From Rhodocollybia butyracea (Eukaryota > Basidiomycota > Agaricomycetes > Agaricales > Omphalotaceae): a DNA stretch of 64,000 bases. Under the pieces are notes generated by a model, which did not search any database, was not told the DNA's origin, and saw only the letters and a program-made list of their open reading frames with translations. The stretch lies in assembly GCA_015501585.1 (NCBI GenBank), contig JADNRY010000040.1:124001-188000 (forward strand), written 5' to 3'. The position numbers and the translations under genes are program-made. Position 1 is the first letter of the stretch, and each line of letters opens with the position of its first letter. Positions 20,416 to 31,940 of this stretch are shown piece by piece.

Positions 20416-22137
20416 ATGCCTCTCTGTTCTTCATGCGGTAGCAACACTTTCATTCCTCGCGTAGTTGTGGATTTTTCTGGATTACACGACAAACTGCGTA
20501 CGCTATCCGGTCCTGCCTTTGTTCTACCAGAAGAAGTCGCCTCGGTCCTCCAAAACATCCAATGAGACCTCGAGGACTACGAAGCTGAAATCTATCGTCT
20601 AGAATGCCTCAGACGGGAAAAGGAATGCCTGGAAGACTATGCCACTCAATTTAAGTCTCTCCTTTCACCGTTTCGCAAAGTTCCCGACGAAATTTTACAG
20701 TGCATCTTTGATGATTCTTGCGATATGAACATCTTTCGCGTTGTCGATTCAAAGCGCAGGCTGCCCATGCATACTTCTCAGGCTCTCAGAAGTAAACCTG
20801 CGATGGTCATTAGCTCGGTTTGTTCGCGCTGGCGCAGAAATGCCCTTTCCATGCCTGCCATATGGTCTCGGATATCATTAAAATGGATGATGGATGTGCA
20901 CAGTGACTACTGCAAGGATGAGTACAGAAAAGTGTTCTTTCCATTATCTAATCTCCTTGATTGGTCCCAGGAATGTCCGCTGACGGTCAACCTTGACATA
21001 CAAAAACACCCTTTTTTGAAGCCAGGAGTACTCCACCCGTCGTTAGAGCAATTTTTTGGACACATAGTCCGTTGGCAGGACTTGTCCTTCAACTGTGCTA
21101 CCTACTCCATCAAAGACTTTCTGGAATGCGACAAGATCCCGGAGCCAGCTTCATTCCCAGTTCTCAGTAAACTGTACCTGCCTATAGGTATGGTTGCGGA
21201 TGATCTTCTTCCGTTCATTGATACGACACCAAATCTTCAAAGCTTGAGCTTGGATAATGTTGATGACCCCTCTTGGAGATTCAAAAGTTCAAACTTCAAG
21301 TTGTTGTCTCACTTGGATCTCGTTCCTACTCGGGCTGACATCCAGGACTCATTTGATCAATGTCCCAACCTTTTTTCCTTGGGGATAACAGGATTTTGGC
21401 AAAACTTCGGTGCTGGAGGTCCTATGAAGGGCCTCTACTCTTCCAGATTAGAAATTCTGACTGTACGCCATGGATATTGCTGGTCCGTATCTGATGCTTC
21501 AAACTCAGTATTCCCTCTCCTCAGACTTCCTTCGTTGAAAGCACTCCATTTGGAAAACCCCGAGTCTGAGGAGGATATCGAGGACAACAACGATATTGAT
21601 GGAGAGTCCTGGAATAACCTTGAGCCTTTCATGATGTTCGTAAAACAGTCGTTTTTCCAATTAACAACATTTTCAATCCAACAATTATCCGTCTTCGATG
21701 CCAACCTGGTTGACATCCTTGTCCATCTTCCTACTCTCCAAAATCTCACTGTCGACGATGTTGGCATCTCCCCCGAATGCAGCCCCATATCATCGGATTT
21801 CATAGAAAGCCTCTATCGCTCTAGCCCTCTTCGTCCGCGAACAGGTTCTATCATTCCACGACTGCGGTCTCTAAGGCTGTTGAATCTTGCGGCGACAACT
21901 TTTAGCGATCTGTCAGTGTTGGAGATGGTGCAGTCTCGATGGATTCCTACCAGGCTCCATGCTGTGGGCACATCTGCGCTGGAGGTGGACTGCTTGCGAG
22001 AGTTTACGCTGACATTTCTGAATCGGTTGGAAGCGGAGGCTGGTGGTGTCTATCGTTTGTTGGACCCTATCGAGAGGAATGGAATGAGGATTGTGGTACA
22101 AATGTTGGTGGTGGAGGAGGAGGGGGAGGAGGATTGA
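20416..22137 (+). pseudogene. F-box-like/LRR protein, copy 1, with one premature stop
   Basis: Collinear with copy 2 (23024-24709) over its whole length. It begins MPLCSSCGSNTF, with the F-box-like core 'KVPDEILQCIFDDSC' and 'VCSRWRRNALSMP', then leucine-rich segments. F-box proteins recruit substrates to SCF ubiquitin ligases, and this family is hugely expanded in agarics. One codon is broken: TGA at 20563-20565 stands where copy 2 has CGA, a C-to-T change at a CpG. Downstream the same frame stays open for 524 codons; an internal ATG at 20725 lies after the F-box core start. The promoter region was separated by the retrotransposon. Either change alone could silence the gene; relaxed selection after insertion is my inference. 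Confidence 0.85.
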
Positions 22138-22158
22138 GTTAGGTTGGAGTGAGAATCC

Positions 22159-23018
22159 AAAATGATGTGGTAGCTTTGACTATCTTGAGCTCTCGTTCCT
22201 GTGTGTTATTTTTCATGTCGATGTTGCAGTACTAACAGTTTTTTCAGTCATAGGTACCTTCCGTTGGCATTCTTTCGTGCTGTGAAGCGGGCATTACCTT
22301 GGCTAGCAAACTTACTAAAGTTGAAGTTGTTGATCTGCGACTCGAAAATATCTACTTCTCTATTCTACAAATGTGTCATTTCACGTATACCCTCAGGAGA
22401 GCTAATCCTCGCGGCAGCCCTTTCCAACTTGCTTCATCCTTCGTTGCTCTTCTACTGTTTGTTGGTGCGCTGTGGCATCTATCTTGTCTTGGATTGCTAG
22501 CTAATCGATGATTTCAGCTTATCCGCCGTGAAGAGGACCTACTGAAAAAGACTTGAGTGAGGAAGAGGGACAAGCATTGGCTGATGCTGCTGTTGTTGCT
22601 GCGCGCTACCGGCAGCGACGGATCTGTCGGGGGGGTGCGAGGGGTGGTATGCTGTGATCGTTTTTCTCAGCCTGGCCACAATCTAATCTTTTCCATGTTG
22701 CAACTCCTGCTTGAGATAATACTGGTCATGCAACGAGAGGAGGGTTTGAGCATTGCTGGTACACGGAACCTCTATCATATTTGTACCAAGGTCATCGCAA
22801 CTGTCTTCAGTACGTAAGTACGACAACTTTTACTGCTATATATGTTCAATATGCATATTTTATTTCATTGTTTCCTTATTTAATTCTATCGTATTTTCCT
22901 CTTTGCAATACGTAGCTGCAATTCAGGTAAATACATGAAGGAACGAGAGAACGATTTTCGAGAAATTATGGCATGCCAATGCCTGGGCGCCTAAAAATCT
23001 TCTTTGTTGTCATCTTAC
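22159..23018 (+). repeat. 5' flank of F-box copy 2 (tandem-duplication copy B)
   Basis: Collinear with 6691-7928 but shorter, with deletions around 22520-22560 and 22700-22740. The coding-like stretch starting KDLSEEEG is at 22548-22640. It probably contains the promoter of the gene at 23024. Confidence 0.8.
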
Positions 23019-23023
23019 CGAAC

Positions 23024-24709
23024 ATGCCTCTCTGTTCTTCTTGCGGTAGCAACACTTTCGTTCCTCGCGTAGTTGTGGATTTCCCTGGATTACACGACAA
23101 ACTGCGTACGCTATCCGGTCCTGCCTTTGTACAACCAGATGAAGTCGCCTCGGTCCTCCAAAACATCCAACGAGACCTCGAAGACTACAAAGCTGAAATC
23201 TATCGTCTAGAATGCCTCAGACCGGAAAAGGAACGCTTGGAGCAGTATGCCATTCAATTGCGATCTCTCCTTTCACCGTTTCGCAAAGTTCCCGACGAAA
23301 TTTTACAGTGCATCTTTGATGATTCTTGCAATATGAACATCTTTTGCGTCGTTGATTCGAAGCGCAGGCTGCCCGTGCATACTTCTCAGGCTCTCATACG
23401 TAAACCTGCGATGGTCATTAGCTTGGTTTGTTCGCGCTGGCGTAGAAATGCCCTTTCCATGCCTGTGATATGGTCTCGGATATCATTGAAATGGATGATG
23501 AATGCGCCCCGCGATTACTGCGCGGATGAGTACGCAAAAGAGTTCTTCCCACTATCTAATTTCCTTGATCGGTCCCAGAAATGTCCAATGATGGTCAACC
23601 TTGACATACCAAAAAACCCTTTTGTGAGGTCAAGCGTACTCCACCCGTCGTTAGAGCAACTTTTTGGGAATGCAGGCCGCTGGCAGGACCTCTCCTTCAA
23701 AAGCGCTGACTATTCCATCAAGAACCTTCTGGACTGCGACGGGATCCCGTCAGCTTCGTTTCCAGTTCTCAGGAAACTGCACCTGCCTGCAGGTGCAATT
23801 GAGGAAGACCTTGTTCTGTTTGTTGGTACAGCACCGAGTCTCCAAAGCTTGAGCTTGGATAATGCTGATGACGCTTCTTGGGAGTTCAAACACTTAAACT
23901 TGAAGTTATTGTCTCACTTGGATCTCGTTCCTGCCCAGGTTGACATCCAGTACTCATTTGCTCAATGTCCCAACCTGTTTTCCTTGGGGATCACAGAATC
24001 ATGGCAAAACTTTCGTAGACGTCCTATAATGGGCCCCTACTCTTCCAGATTAGAAATTCTGACTGTACGCCATGGACATCGCTGGTCTGTGTCTGATGAT
24101 GAGGACTCAGTATTCCCTCTCCTCAGTTTTCCTTCATTGAAAGCACTCCATTTGGAAAACTCCGAGTCTGGGGGTTGGCCAATCAAAAAGTACTGGAATA
24201 ACTTTAAGCCTTTCATGATGTTTGTAAAACAGTCATCTTTCCAATTAACAACATTTTCAATCCAACAATTATCTATCTCCGATGCCAACCTGGTTCATAT
24301 CCTTGTCCATCTCCCCACTCTCCAAAATCTCACTGTCGACGACATTGGCATCTCCCCCGGATGCAGTCCCATATCATCGGATTTCATAGAAAGCCTTCAC
24401 GCCTATCGCTCTAGCCCTCTTCGTCTGCAAACAGGCTCTATCATTCCACGAGTACGGTCTCTAAGGCTCTTGAATCTTGCGGCGATAACTTTTAGCGATC
24501 TGTCGGTGGTGGAGATGGTCCAGTCTCGGTGGATTCCTACCAGGCTTCATGCTGTGGGCACATCTGCCCTGGAGGTGGACTGCTTGCGAGAGTTTACGCT
24601 GACATTTCTGAATCGGTCGGAAGTGGACGCTGGTGGTGTGTATCGTTCGTTGGACCCTATCGAAAAGAATGGAATGAGGATCGTGGTACAAATGTTGGAG
24701 GAGGAGTAG
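23024..24709 (+). CDS. F-box-like/LRR protein, copy 2 (intact)
   Basis: An open frame of 561 codons from the conserved ATG at 23024 (MPLCSSCGSNTF); an in-frame ATG at 22973 is possible, but its leader is not preserved in copy 1. A short coiled region with Glu/Arg/Leu (residues 50-80) precedes the F-box-like block 'KVPDEILQCIFDD' and 'VCSRWRRNALSMPVIWSRI' (residues 90-150). Repeated leucine-rich strands follow, such as 'PSLQSLSLDNADD' and 'FPSLKALHLENSES'. Expected role: substrate adaptor of an SCF ubiquitin ligase; the target is unknown. It is the downstream member of the tandem duplication and has no stop or frameshift. Confidence 0.88.
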   Translation: MPLCSSCGSNTFVPRVVVDFPGLHDKLRTLSGPAFVQPDEVASVLQNIQRDLEDYKAEIYRLECLRPEKERLEQYAIQLRSLLSPFRKVPDEILQCIFDDSCNMNIFCVVDSKRRLPVHTSQALIRKPAMVISLVCSRWRRNALSMPVIWSRISLKWMMNAPRDYCADEYAKEFFPLSNFLDRSQKCPMMVNLDIPKNPFVRSSVLHPSLEQLFGNAGRWQDLSFKSADYSIKNLLDCDGIPSASFPVLRKLHLPAGAIEEDLVLFVGTAPSLQSLSLDNADDASWEFKHLNLKLLSHLDLVPAQVDIQYSFAQCPNLFSLGITESWQNFRRRPIMGPYSSRLEILTVRHGHRWSVSDDEDSVFPLLSFPSLKALHLENSESGGWPIKKYWNNFKPFMMFVKQSSFQLTTFSIQQLSISDANLVHILVHLPTLQNLTVDDIGISPGCSPISSDFIESLHAYRSSPLRLQTGSIIPRVRSLRLLNLAAITFSDLSVVEMVQSRWIPTRLHAVGTSALEVDCLREFTLTFLNRSEVDAGGVYRSLDPIEKNGMRIVVQMLEEE

Positions 24710-25084
24710 GAGGAGGAGGAGTATTGAGTTAGACCGGAGTGATAATCCAAATTGTGTAGTTCACCTTGCGCAGACAAGCACGGCTCTCTTATTGTAAGTA
24801 TAAACGGCATCTCTGAATTATCACATTGTCAATAGGACCAGTCTTGGCCGCTCTATATTGTTTCATCTCACCACATCATTGCGCTGCTATTGATTGCTTT
24901 AGCTATGCTCTATATGGAGGCTCTATAGTATGAAGGTTGAGTCTAAAACGCGAACTCATGACTGGCGTGACAATGAAAAGTGGGTCCGTCGCGTCAAGTC
25001 ACGTTTTATGCACGCTGATGTAAAAAGCAAATTGACCAGATAAGACGTGAACGTTCTTGAACTCGTAACGGCCGTAACCCCACC
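24710..25084. other. Intergenic, probable promoter of the next gene
   Basis: The stretch 24995-25030 (GTCACGTTTTATGCA, CTGATGTAAAA) resembles 4026-4052 upstream of the paralogue at 4116 (GTCACGCTTTGTGCTGACG), hinting at a shared promoter element. Confidence 0.35.
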
Positions 25085-26152
25085 ATGTCAACAATCAGGT
25101 TTGTTTGGTCAAGCTGTATCTCGATGAAGGGACATGTGGTCATATAATTTTGGGCCCCATACTCACCACCTGGGCGTTCAAAGCCATAGACCAAATGTAC
25201 ACCACCTGCTCTCTAGATTTCTTGCAGTCACCCTCCTGGCTCGCATCGACCGCTTTCCTTCTCGCCGGCGTCATCACTGCACACTATCGTCTTGTGCAAA
25301 AGGCCTATGCGACCATTCATTCCAACGACAACCTGGTCCTTTCCGATTTCTTCGCGATCTCACGTCGGATCTTCTGCCAGTCGTGGCTCTTCTCGCCCTG
25401 GTCTATATGACCTATTCGCTTGTCTACAACATGATTTATTCGCTCATGAATTCGACCTACACCTGCTTTCCAGTGCAATTTACGTTGCTCGCACGCGCAT
25501 CCATTTTTCTCCCTTACACCTGGGTAGCTGCTTCACGCTGGATCGCGCTCGCTGACCTCTACCTTCGTGCAACTCAGGATACTCACGAGAGCCAAGTTTC
25601 CGGGATCGGAGGCCACGAAATCGTCCCGTTCCAAACTGGCCAAGAAATGGTGCTGTTCCAGATTTGGGCCCAGCCTGCATTTATTGCCTTCCTGAATGCA
25701 TTCGAGTTCCACCTCCAAGCTATCAAGGCCGCGGTGGATCCGATGGATTCGACGGCTGTGGCTCGAGAACTCCATGATAGGAATGTTCAAACGCTTTGTG
25801 ATAACATAGACAAGTATAGGGCATTCTACAAGAATGTGCGTTGTTTAGGTCTTTTCTGGCTCTTTTCACCTCGCTTACCTATATCAACTTCTAGGCTGTG
25901 AAAACTGAAGCGTTCGGCGAAGATGCCATCAGAAATGTCAAGGCATTGAAGAGAGCCATCGCGGTAGCTGGTCTGCTTGTTTCCTCGTGAAATCTACTGA
26001 TTTTCGTTCTTCAGGAATCTTATATATCGCTTAGAATCAAGAAGGATATGTACCCATGCGCACAGCAGTCGGACCAAGACAAGCTTGATAGAATGTTTGG
26101 AAAGATTGAAAACGTGTTTGATAATAGGTTTATGATCCCTTTTTGTTTCTAG
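25085..26152 (+). CDS. Membrane-associated protein of unknown function, multi-exon
   Basis: The likely start is ATG 25085 in CCCCACCATG. The middle part (25385-25560) encodes hydrophobic segments 'LLPVVALLALVYMTYSLVYN' and 'TLLARASIFLPYTWVAA', so a membrane protein is likely. A soluble part follows with 'GQEMVLFQIWAQ', then GT-AG introns at 25835-25894 (donor GTGCGT, acceptor CTTCTAG) and about 25964-26014, and a final exon ending 'ENVFDN' with TAG near 26150. The same two introns occur in the paralogue at 4116-4830. The 5' exons (25090-25380) are uncertain because two frames alternate there. I do not recognise the family. Confidence 0.55.
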
Positions 26153-26880
26153 CCTTCGAGCGATTAATTTCTTATAGTAGATCGGGTTGTTACCTTAATT
26201 ATTTCGAGATTCTCTGTACTCATGTATCCGTTTTAGATGATTCTTTCTTTGTAAGTACGAATCCTAAAACCGCTTATTCTTCACGTAGGCTCTGGCCTCA
26301 GTGTATACTCAATTTGCCATCCTTGCATTGATATTGAGTTTTGTATGCTGCTTTGGTTGTCGCGCTAGAACACGGCCTGACTGGCGCAATGCAGCTTTCC
26401 GTTGAGTCGATGTGGTCAAAACAGTTCGGCCAGAAAATAACTCAAACTTGTACCACCACCATGTTGGCCGCTCTAATATATGTGCATAATGCATGTTTTG
26501 TTTCATTGTTTTATCTCGATACATTTTGGCCCTCGCAAATTGCTCGCAAAAGCTTTAATTCCTTGTTTGAGAATTCAATAGTCCCGGGCGTCTAAACACT
26601 CATTTTATGCTCTTCTGATTTCGGTAGATACTTACTAGTATAGTATCCTCACCTATAGAGCCGAATTATCCCCCATATGTTTGCTTTTGAGTCGCAGATC
26701 ATGCAAAGGGGCTGTCGGTATCTTGAACGCTTCGGCGCTCCGCCACATGCACCATCTTGTGCACCATTTTGGTACATGGATATGCCGTAAAAGTATACAT
26801 GGCTGTCTCGGCTCGGTCATCCTTCACCAATTTTTACAAGAACATAATTAGGTAATACCGGTGAGTATGTAAGGGGAGGC
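26153..26880. other. Intergenic, nothing recognised
   Basis: AT-rich sequence with only short frames on either strand. Confidence 0.5.
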
Positions 26881-26899
26881 CGAAGGGCCGCAGTTGTTA

Positions 26900-27186
26900 C
26901 AGATATCTCTGACTCAGTGGAGCAGTTTGATGATCTGTTTGTCTCCAATGACTGGATGTACAAGCACAAGGTCTTGTGGCTCAATTATACCACATACATG
27001 TTGGAGATATTTCTGTCAGCCAAGCAATTGGTTTACTTGCCAAATTTCTCCTGTGGAGCTTATCAGTTTTGCTATGTATTTTACGGGCCTTACCCTATAT
27101 TTTATCTTGCATTCTATGATATATTTCTCCATGTTTCCCTGTGTTTTTCTCCATGCCTAGTGTATTTAAACCAGCATACAATATGA
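26900..27186 (+). pseudogene. Transposase-like fragment with an NYTTY motif
   Basis: A short frame reads 'VEQFDDLFVSNDWMYKHKVL' followed by 'WLNYTTY'. A Tyr-Lys-His-Lys plus Asn-Tyr-Thr-Thr-Tyr pattern is, as I remember it, frequent near the C-terminus of large agaric transposon proteins (Plavaka/KDZ-like). Homology is lost right after this motif, so only a fragment would remain. No partner domains are nearby. Confidence 0.35.
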
Positions 27187-27343
27187 CTTTCCCCTGTGTG
27201 TTTGCTAAGGCTTACCTGCTATAGACTGATCTTAAGACTTATGACAACTTGCTCATTTTACTCCAACAATACAATTTCCGTTGCCGCCAAGATTCCATTG
27301 ATCCTCATATCCAGAGTCCTCATATCATGGTCTTCTGATGAAG

Positions 27344-27361
27344 GTAGTAGTAGTAGTAGTA
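27344..27361 (+). repeat. (GTA)n microsatellite
   Basis: Six GTA units in a row. Confidence 0.9.
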
Positions 27362-27523
27362 TTATGCTCGGCTCCGCTCTACAGCGGTCCCACGAGGGAA
27401 CAGCCGGACTCCAGGGGAGAGAGGCAGCGAGCTTGACCCACAAAGGGAAGGTAGACTGCAAGCTCCCCAAAGAGGTAGTACAACGTAGCTAGAGGCTACA
27501 GTATGAGTGTGTAATTTACAATG

Positions 27524-27990
27524 TCAGTCCCTCCCGCTCTCGCTCTCACTATCTGAGGACCCATGGTGCTCGTCCTCGCCTCTGCCACCCACAAATGCCC
27601 TCCAATGGCCCATGACCTCGTGTACAAACTTAGCTGTCGGGACCACCTGATCCCAATGGAAAATAAACTGTTTCAGATAATGCAGCGAGGCCATGTCCAA
27701 AAAGATGCGATGTCTAGGCAAGGGAAAGTAATCTGACATGGTATCCAGGAACTGAATGCGCGCCGCCGTGATTTCGGGAATCTTCAATGCATTGCATTGC
27801 AGAAGGATGTGCTGTCGCGTCCCAATGCTCGTCACGCCCGGCACTTTTTCCGGTGCCACTCTGCATCCGGGAGTGGTCCCAAATTCGCCGGGGATGCACG
27901 AAAGGTGACTGGGGTGGTATCCCCGCAGAGGAGGCGAGTTAAGGGTTGGATAACGTTAATCTCAGTTGTAAAGGAATCTGATGAGAATCC
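27524..27990 (-). pseudogene. 3' end of a non-LTR (LINE-like) retroelement, copy 1
   Basis: The minus strand encodes, across a frame slip near 27860, 'LTRLLCGDTTPVTF' followed by 'TRQHILLQCNAL' and 'FIFHWDQVV'. An 'RLL.G' block followed by a His-x3-4-Cys ending is the usual shape of the RNase H tail and terminal zinc knuckle of fungal LINE polyproteins. The remnant at 59970-60315 has the same blocks in the same order, which supports a repeated element. Only the last 150 codons remain. Assignment to LINEs rests on motif shape, not on reverse transcriptase, which is absent here. Confidence 0.4.
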
Positions 27991-29605
27991 TTACCGGCAT
28001 GCCCGCAGCCCGAGTCATTGGAATTTATCATGTGGATGTTCATCTCGAGGATGAACCACATGCACTCCTGTGGTGCAATGGAAAGGATAGCATCCGTACC
28101 GCAAGGAGTGTCTTCTTGACAGACTTGTTTGCCACTGTGCCCTCACTGAGGCATGAGTATGGCTGCTACAGATTTTTTCAGAAGCTTTCTGCATAGACAG
28201 GATATGCTAAAATGTACAGCGAGGTATGTTTGCGAAACTTTTGATATTTATGATAGCCAAGAACTTTAGATTCCCGCCCCATATCAGTACAATCCTCTGT
28301 AATAAAGGACTTTATCTGTGTCTAAAGATAGTAGTCAGTTTATGGTGAACTTCATACTATATATTGTGGGGCGCGAGACGGTGTAGCAACACCTGTTCAC
28401 AACACCTTCTGATGGTGGTATCCACGGCGTAGCCGGGCGTACATTAGGGATGCCGTGTGCATAGCGTGGGCTCCTGGCTGTTCCTTAAACAAGGACCCCT
28501 TGGTCAGTTTCTTTCCTTTCCTTTCCACAACTTAACCAAGCTCAGTGAAGAGGAGGATATCTTAATTGATGATCCAAATATGGGCCCAAAAGATGGTGAG
28601 GCAAGTGGTGAGGACCCTGTGAACCATGTCTTGGACATCTTACTAGATGAAGAAGGATGTGGCTTAATTACTGTGATACAGTAGCAATTTCTTGATGTCA
28701 TGTTTCATTCTGTCTGGTACTGTACATGTATGTTCCTTGCTTGACTAATGTACATACATTCTTTTCTGCCTGAGCCTGAACATCCAGTTAAGGGCATGAG
28801 ACTACACTCACATAGTCTTGGACATAGCACAATAGGTATGAGCATGCAAAGCATACTGGATGCCCTGCGCAGGCTTGAACTACAGGATATATACACCTGA
28901 TCCAGGCTCATGCAGAATTTATATACATGGTCCAGGATCCCGCAGAAAAGTTGCATGTCCTGGTGCAGGTTGGCACAGGATGCCTGATCTCATCCTGGCT
29001 GGACAGTCCTTGCACAGGTAACCCTGGCATGGGAGTGCCTTTTGCTTTTTTCTGATGACCCACCCGGGAGGAGGAGTTTCTTACACGGCATGGTCCAAGT
29101 GCAGTGGAAAGCCCGTTTCTTCGGTGACTTATTTCTTTCCGCTGAATGCCCACCTTCATGGTGGTGCACTTTCCGAGAATTTGGACCATCTCGTGTGATA
29201 AGGTTTCCTCGTCTCTTATTCCCTCATCTGTGGAGCATACTACTGTATAGCTTCAATGGAGGTGTACAGTATAAATGGCAACGTGTGCTAGTATGAATGA
29301 AAGATGCTGGAGTACCAGATTGATGAGGACAGATTGCGACTTGCAAATAAAGCAGTCCGATAATAGCCAGATAATAGCATAGGAAGACGATTGAGTTCAA
29401 TATCAAATCCAAATTCTAGTTGTCGACTATGTTGGGACTTAGAAACCGGTGTTCGAATCATCCACCACACGCCCTAAAGCACCTTAAGTTATCCGGTATC
29501 TGCATCAGAACCGGCACTTCATAAACAGCAGCATGCTCCACCTTGCGTTCACAGCCCATCCCTTTCATTTTCAGAGCCGCCCAAAACTCCAACAGCTCGC
29601 ACAAC
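27991..29605. other. Gene-poor stretch with degenerate repeats
   Basis: An open frame at 28490-28684 ('LTKLSEEEDILIDDPN') lacks an ATG and is unrecognised. At 28880-29000 a CCTG/CAGG-rich block has short irregular repeats (CTGATCCAGGC, TGGTCCAGGAT, CCTGGTGCAGG). Nothing else is seen. Confidence 0.4.
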
Positions 29606-31352
29606 ATGGGGAAGTTCGCATTCACTTCCGATATGGAAACGATATCGTGCGTACTCTGTTTCCCATTAACAAGCTGTGACTTTCTGACCGTTCTCCGTAA
29701 TTATCAGCAACTTATTGTGGAGTGTGACCTCTGCTGTAGGATCTGGGCTCTGCTTTCTCGTCTTGCTCGTTATTGGTGCGGTATGGCTGCATCCCACCTC
29801 ACGCCCACACCTCGATCGCGTTAGTTTCCGGATAGTAACGATAGTAGTGTTTGCGAAGTAGGAGCTTTTCATTGTCGGAACTTACGCCTAGCTGATATCT
29901 TATTAGTATGATGTTTGCTATATCAAGCGCTGTAGGTGGTAGCGTGACACATCCGGGCTTTCTTTGCGGGTTTTCTATATTTGTTCTTCAGGTTCGTCCA
30001 GTATGTCGGTCCGCCTCCTTACTTACATCGCTTATTTTTGTAGTTTACTCTACAATTCTCGAGCTTTCTCCTTCTCTGCATAGCCCTTAATCTTCAGTGT
30101 GTCGCACCCTAACTGATAATCTGAATATCTCAAAGACATTCCATCGAGCAGACTCGTCGTTCTTTACCACTTCAACGGCCAGAGAATGGAAAAGTTTTAC
30201 GTTATCATGTCCTTTGTGATGTCTGCTTCTCTGGTAGTTCCAGCCTATGCTGCAAATCAATATGGATGGGACCCTCTGGAGAAGGATTGCTGGTACAAGA
30301 ATGACAACAAAACCCAGCGATTGGCTTGGCAGGTAAGGACATGATATCATCTGCTCTGTTTTGGATTGATTTCGGGGTCATATTCCAGATATCAACCCAG
30401 GTTGCATGGACAGCCGTTGCAGCCCTTGGGGAAATTGTGGCTTCTGTTTCAGTTATACTGTTCTTACTGAGGCATCAGGTGTGTTACTAGTATTCGAAGC
30501 ATGCGATTTAAGTCACCGATATGTAGTATCCGCGCAGGCACGCACAAAACACGTCTTTGTCTCTACGTCAACCTCGAGCGCACCCCAAGTAATACATGCA
30601 AACAGTTATAGAGGGATTATTCTACGCATCTGTGAGATCTATTACGTCGATCTGGATTCCCTGTGCTTTATCTTTCACTGCAGTTTTGTATCCGCTGGCA
30701 TCTTGTTTTGTAAACCTTCTCAGCATATTTACAGTCCTTCACTCGACAGTTTCGGACGGAATTCATAATCAAACGGTGAGTTTGCTGACTTTGATCCTTT
30801 CAATGCGGTCTGTATTAATCAACTCCTGCAACTCAGGATTATAATATCCTTCTCTTGAGTAAGTCTACAGAAACGACGTGAAAAAAATCTCATTGAACTG
30901 TATTCTCAGGTGATTTCCTTTATGGCGGTCGCGCCATTGTATACGCCTTTTTAGTGGCCTCGGATCCTGTAAGCGCGGAATTAAATGCAATGTGCTTTTA
31001 GGAGACTGATCCTCTTCAGGCCTTGGTTCGCGGCGTAAAAGCTCTCTATCATGCGCTTCGTGGCAACGATCCCGACTCGTCCACTGGAAAGGCTTGCACC
31101 TCGGATGGCATTGTTGTTCACATTGAACTAACGACAATACGGGATTATCTAGAGGATGGACAACCCAAGGATATGGATGTAGGTATATCCAAAACTAAAC
31201 CGCCCTCCGGAGGAGTAATTTCCGAGTCGACTTCGAGTTCATTCGAACGCGAGGACAGAAACAATTCCAGAGTCCTCCCCACCTTGGACGTACAAAGGCA
31301 AGAAGAAACCCGCAGGCAGGAGGAGGCTGCCGCCTTCAACAAGCAACTCTGA
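29606..31352 (+). CDS. Seven-transmembrane receptor, fungal CAR-like GPCR family
   Basis: I built the exons by hand. Exon 1 starts at ATG 29606 (MGKFAFTSDMET). After a short intron come TM1 ('GLCFLVLLVIGAV') and 'RPHLDRVSFRIVTIVVFA', an intracellular-loop motif typical of this family. TM2-3 follow with 'SVTHPGFLCGFSIFVLQ', then 'YHFNGQRMEKFYV', and an extracellular Cys in 'EKDCWYKNDNKTQRLAW'. TM5 is 'WTAVAALGEIVASVSVILFL', then TM6-7 around 30600-30970. The soluble tail ends at TGA 31350-31352 with an Arg/Glu-rich stretch. Introns of 40-60 nt with GT-AG ends separate the exons, for example 29864-29907 and 30333-30389. Expected role: plasma-membrane sensor coupled to a G protein; the ligand is unknown. 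No stop is seen within the model. Confidence 0.8.
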
Positions 31353-31687
31353 ATATAGTTTAAATCTTGTATGTATGTAGTAACTAGCAGATACTGTGAC
31401 TCTGCACGCAGTTGTGAGCATTGAACATTGAGGCCTGGAGGTTGAGGACAGAGCTTTAGAAGCTCAGTCCGCTCGGAGCAAACCTCCTCGCTACCTCTGG
31501 TGCTAATTTATCTAATAATTTAGAGACTCAGGCCACTTGGCCCGATTACTCGCAAATAGAACAAGGGACTTTGTGAGACATCCCGATTCCCCAGCTGTGA
31601 GCGTATAGCAGTATGACAGTAGCAGAAGTTGACGCAACCCCGACCACCTGGCTGGTTTTTCAGTTTTTCGTTTGTTCGTTTGTTCCA
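31353..31687. other. Spacer, nothing recognised
   Basis: Follows the receptor gene; probably contains its 3' UTR. Confidence 0.4.
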
Positions 31688-31940
31688 TGTAACGCCTCCG
31701 CCTCTCCATAATCACCACTGACCGTATCCGGCGATACGGTCATCCTAGACGCCGCCGATAGACCAAACGGTCTATCTTATCTTTCTATTTATTATTAATT
31801 ATATAATAAATCCGTTACTATAAGTATCGTACGATTACTTAAGAGTCTAGTTAGTCTTTTACACCGTCGTACACACAATAGTATCCTATTTGTCGTGTTC
31901 ACCGGTGTTCTTAAGGACTTTGCCCATAGGGCGCGTTATA
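31688..31940. repeat. Solo LTR of a gypsy-type retrotransposon
   Basis: 253 bp, starting TGTAACGC and ending GCGTTATA (imperfect inverted ends), flanked by a perfect 5-bp duplication TTCCA (31683-31687 and 31941-31945). Inside are two hairpins, CCGTATCCGGCGATACGG at 31722 and GACCAAACGGTC at 31762, and an AT-rich block at 31777-31810. Its sequence differs from the LTR at 20115, so it is another family. Confidence 0.85.

Noticed and set aside
20365..20565. A short protein starting inside the LTR and running into the F-box N-terminus
   Set aside because: It is only the N-terminal part of the F-box copy read from the LTR to the premature stop; the conserved start is 20416.
22973..23023. Earlier ATG for F-box copy 2
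   Set aside because: The 17-codon leader is not preserved in the displaced flank of copy 1, whereas MPLCSSCGSNTF is.
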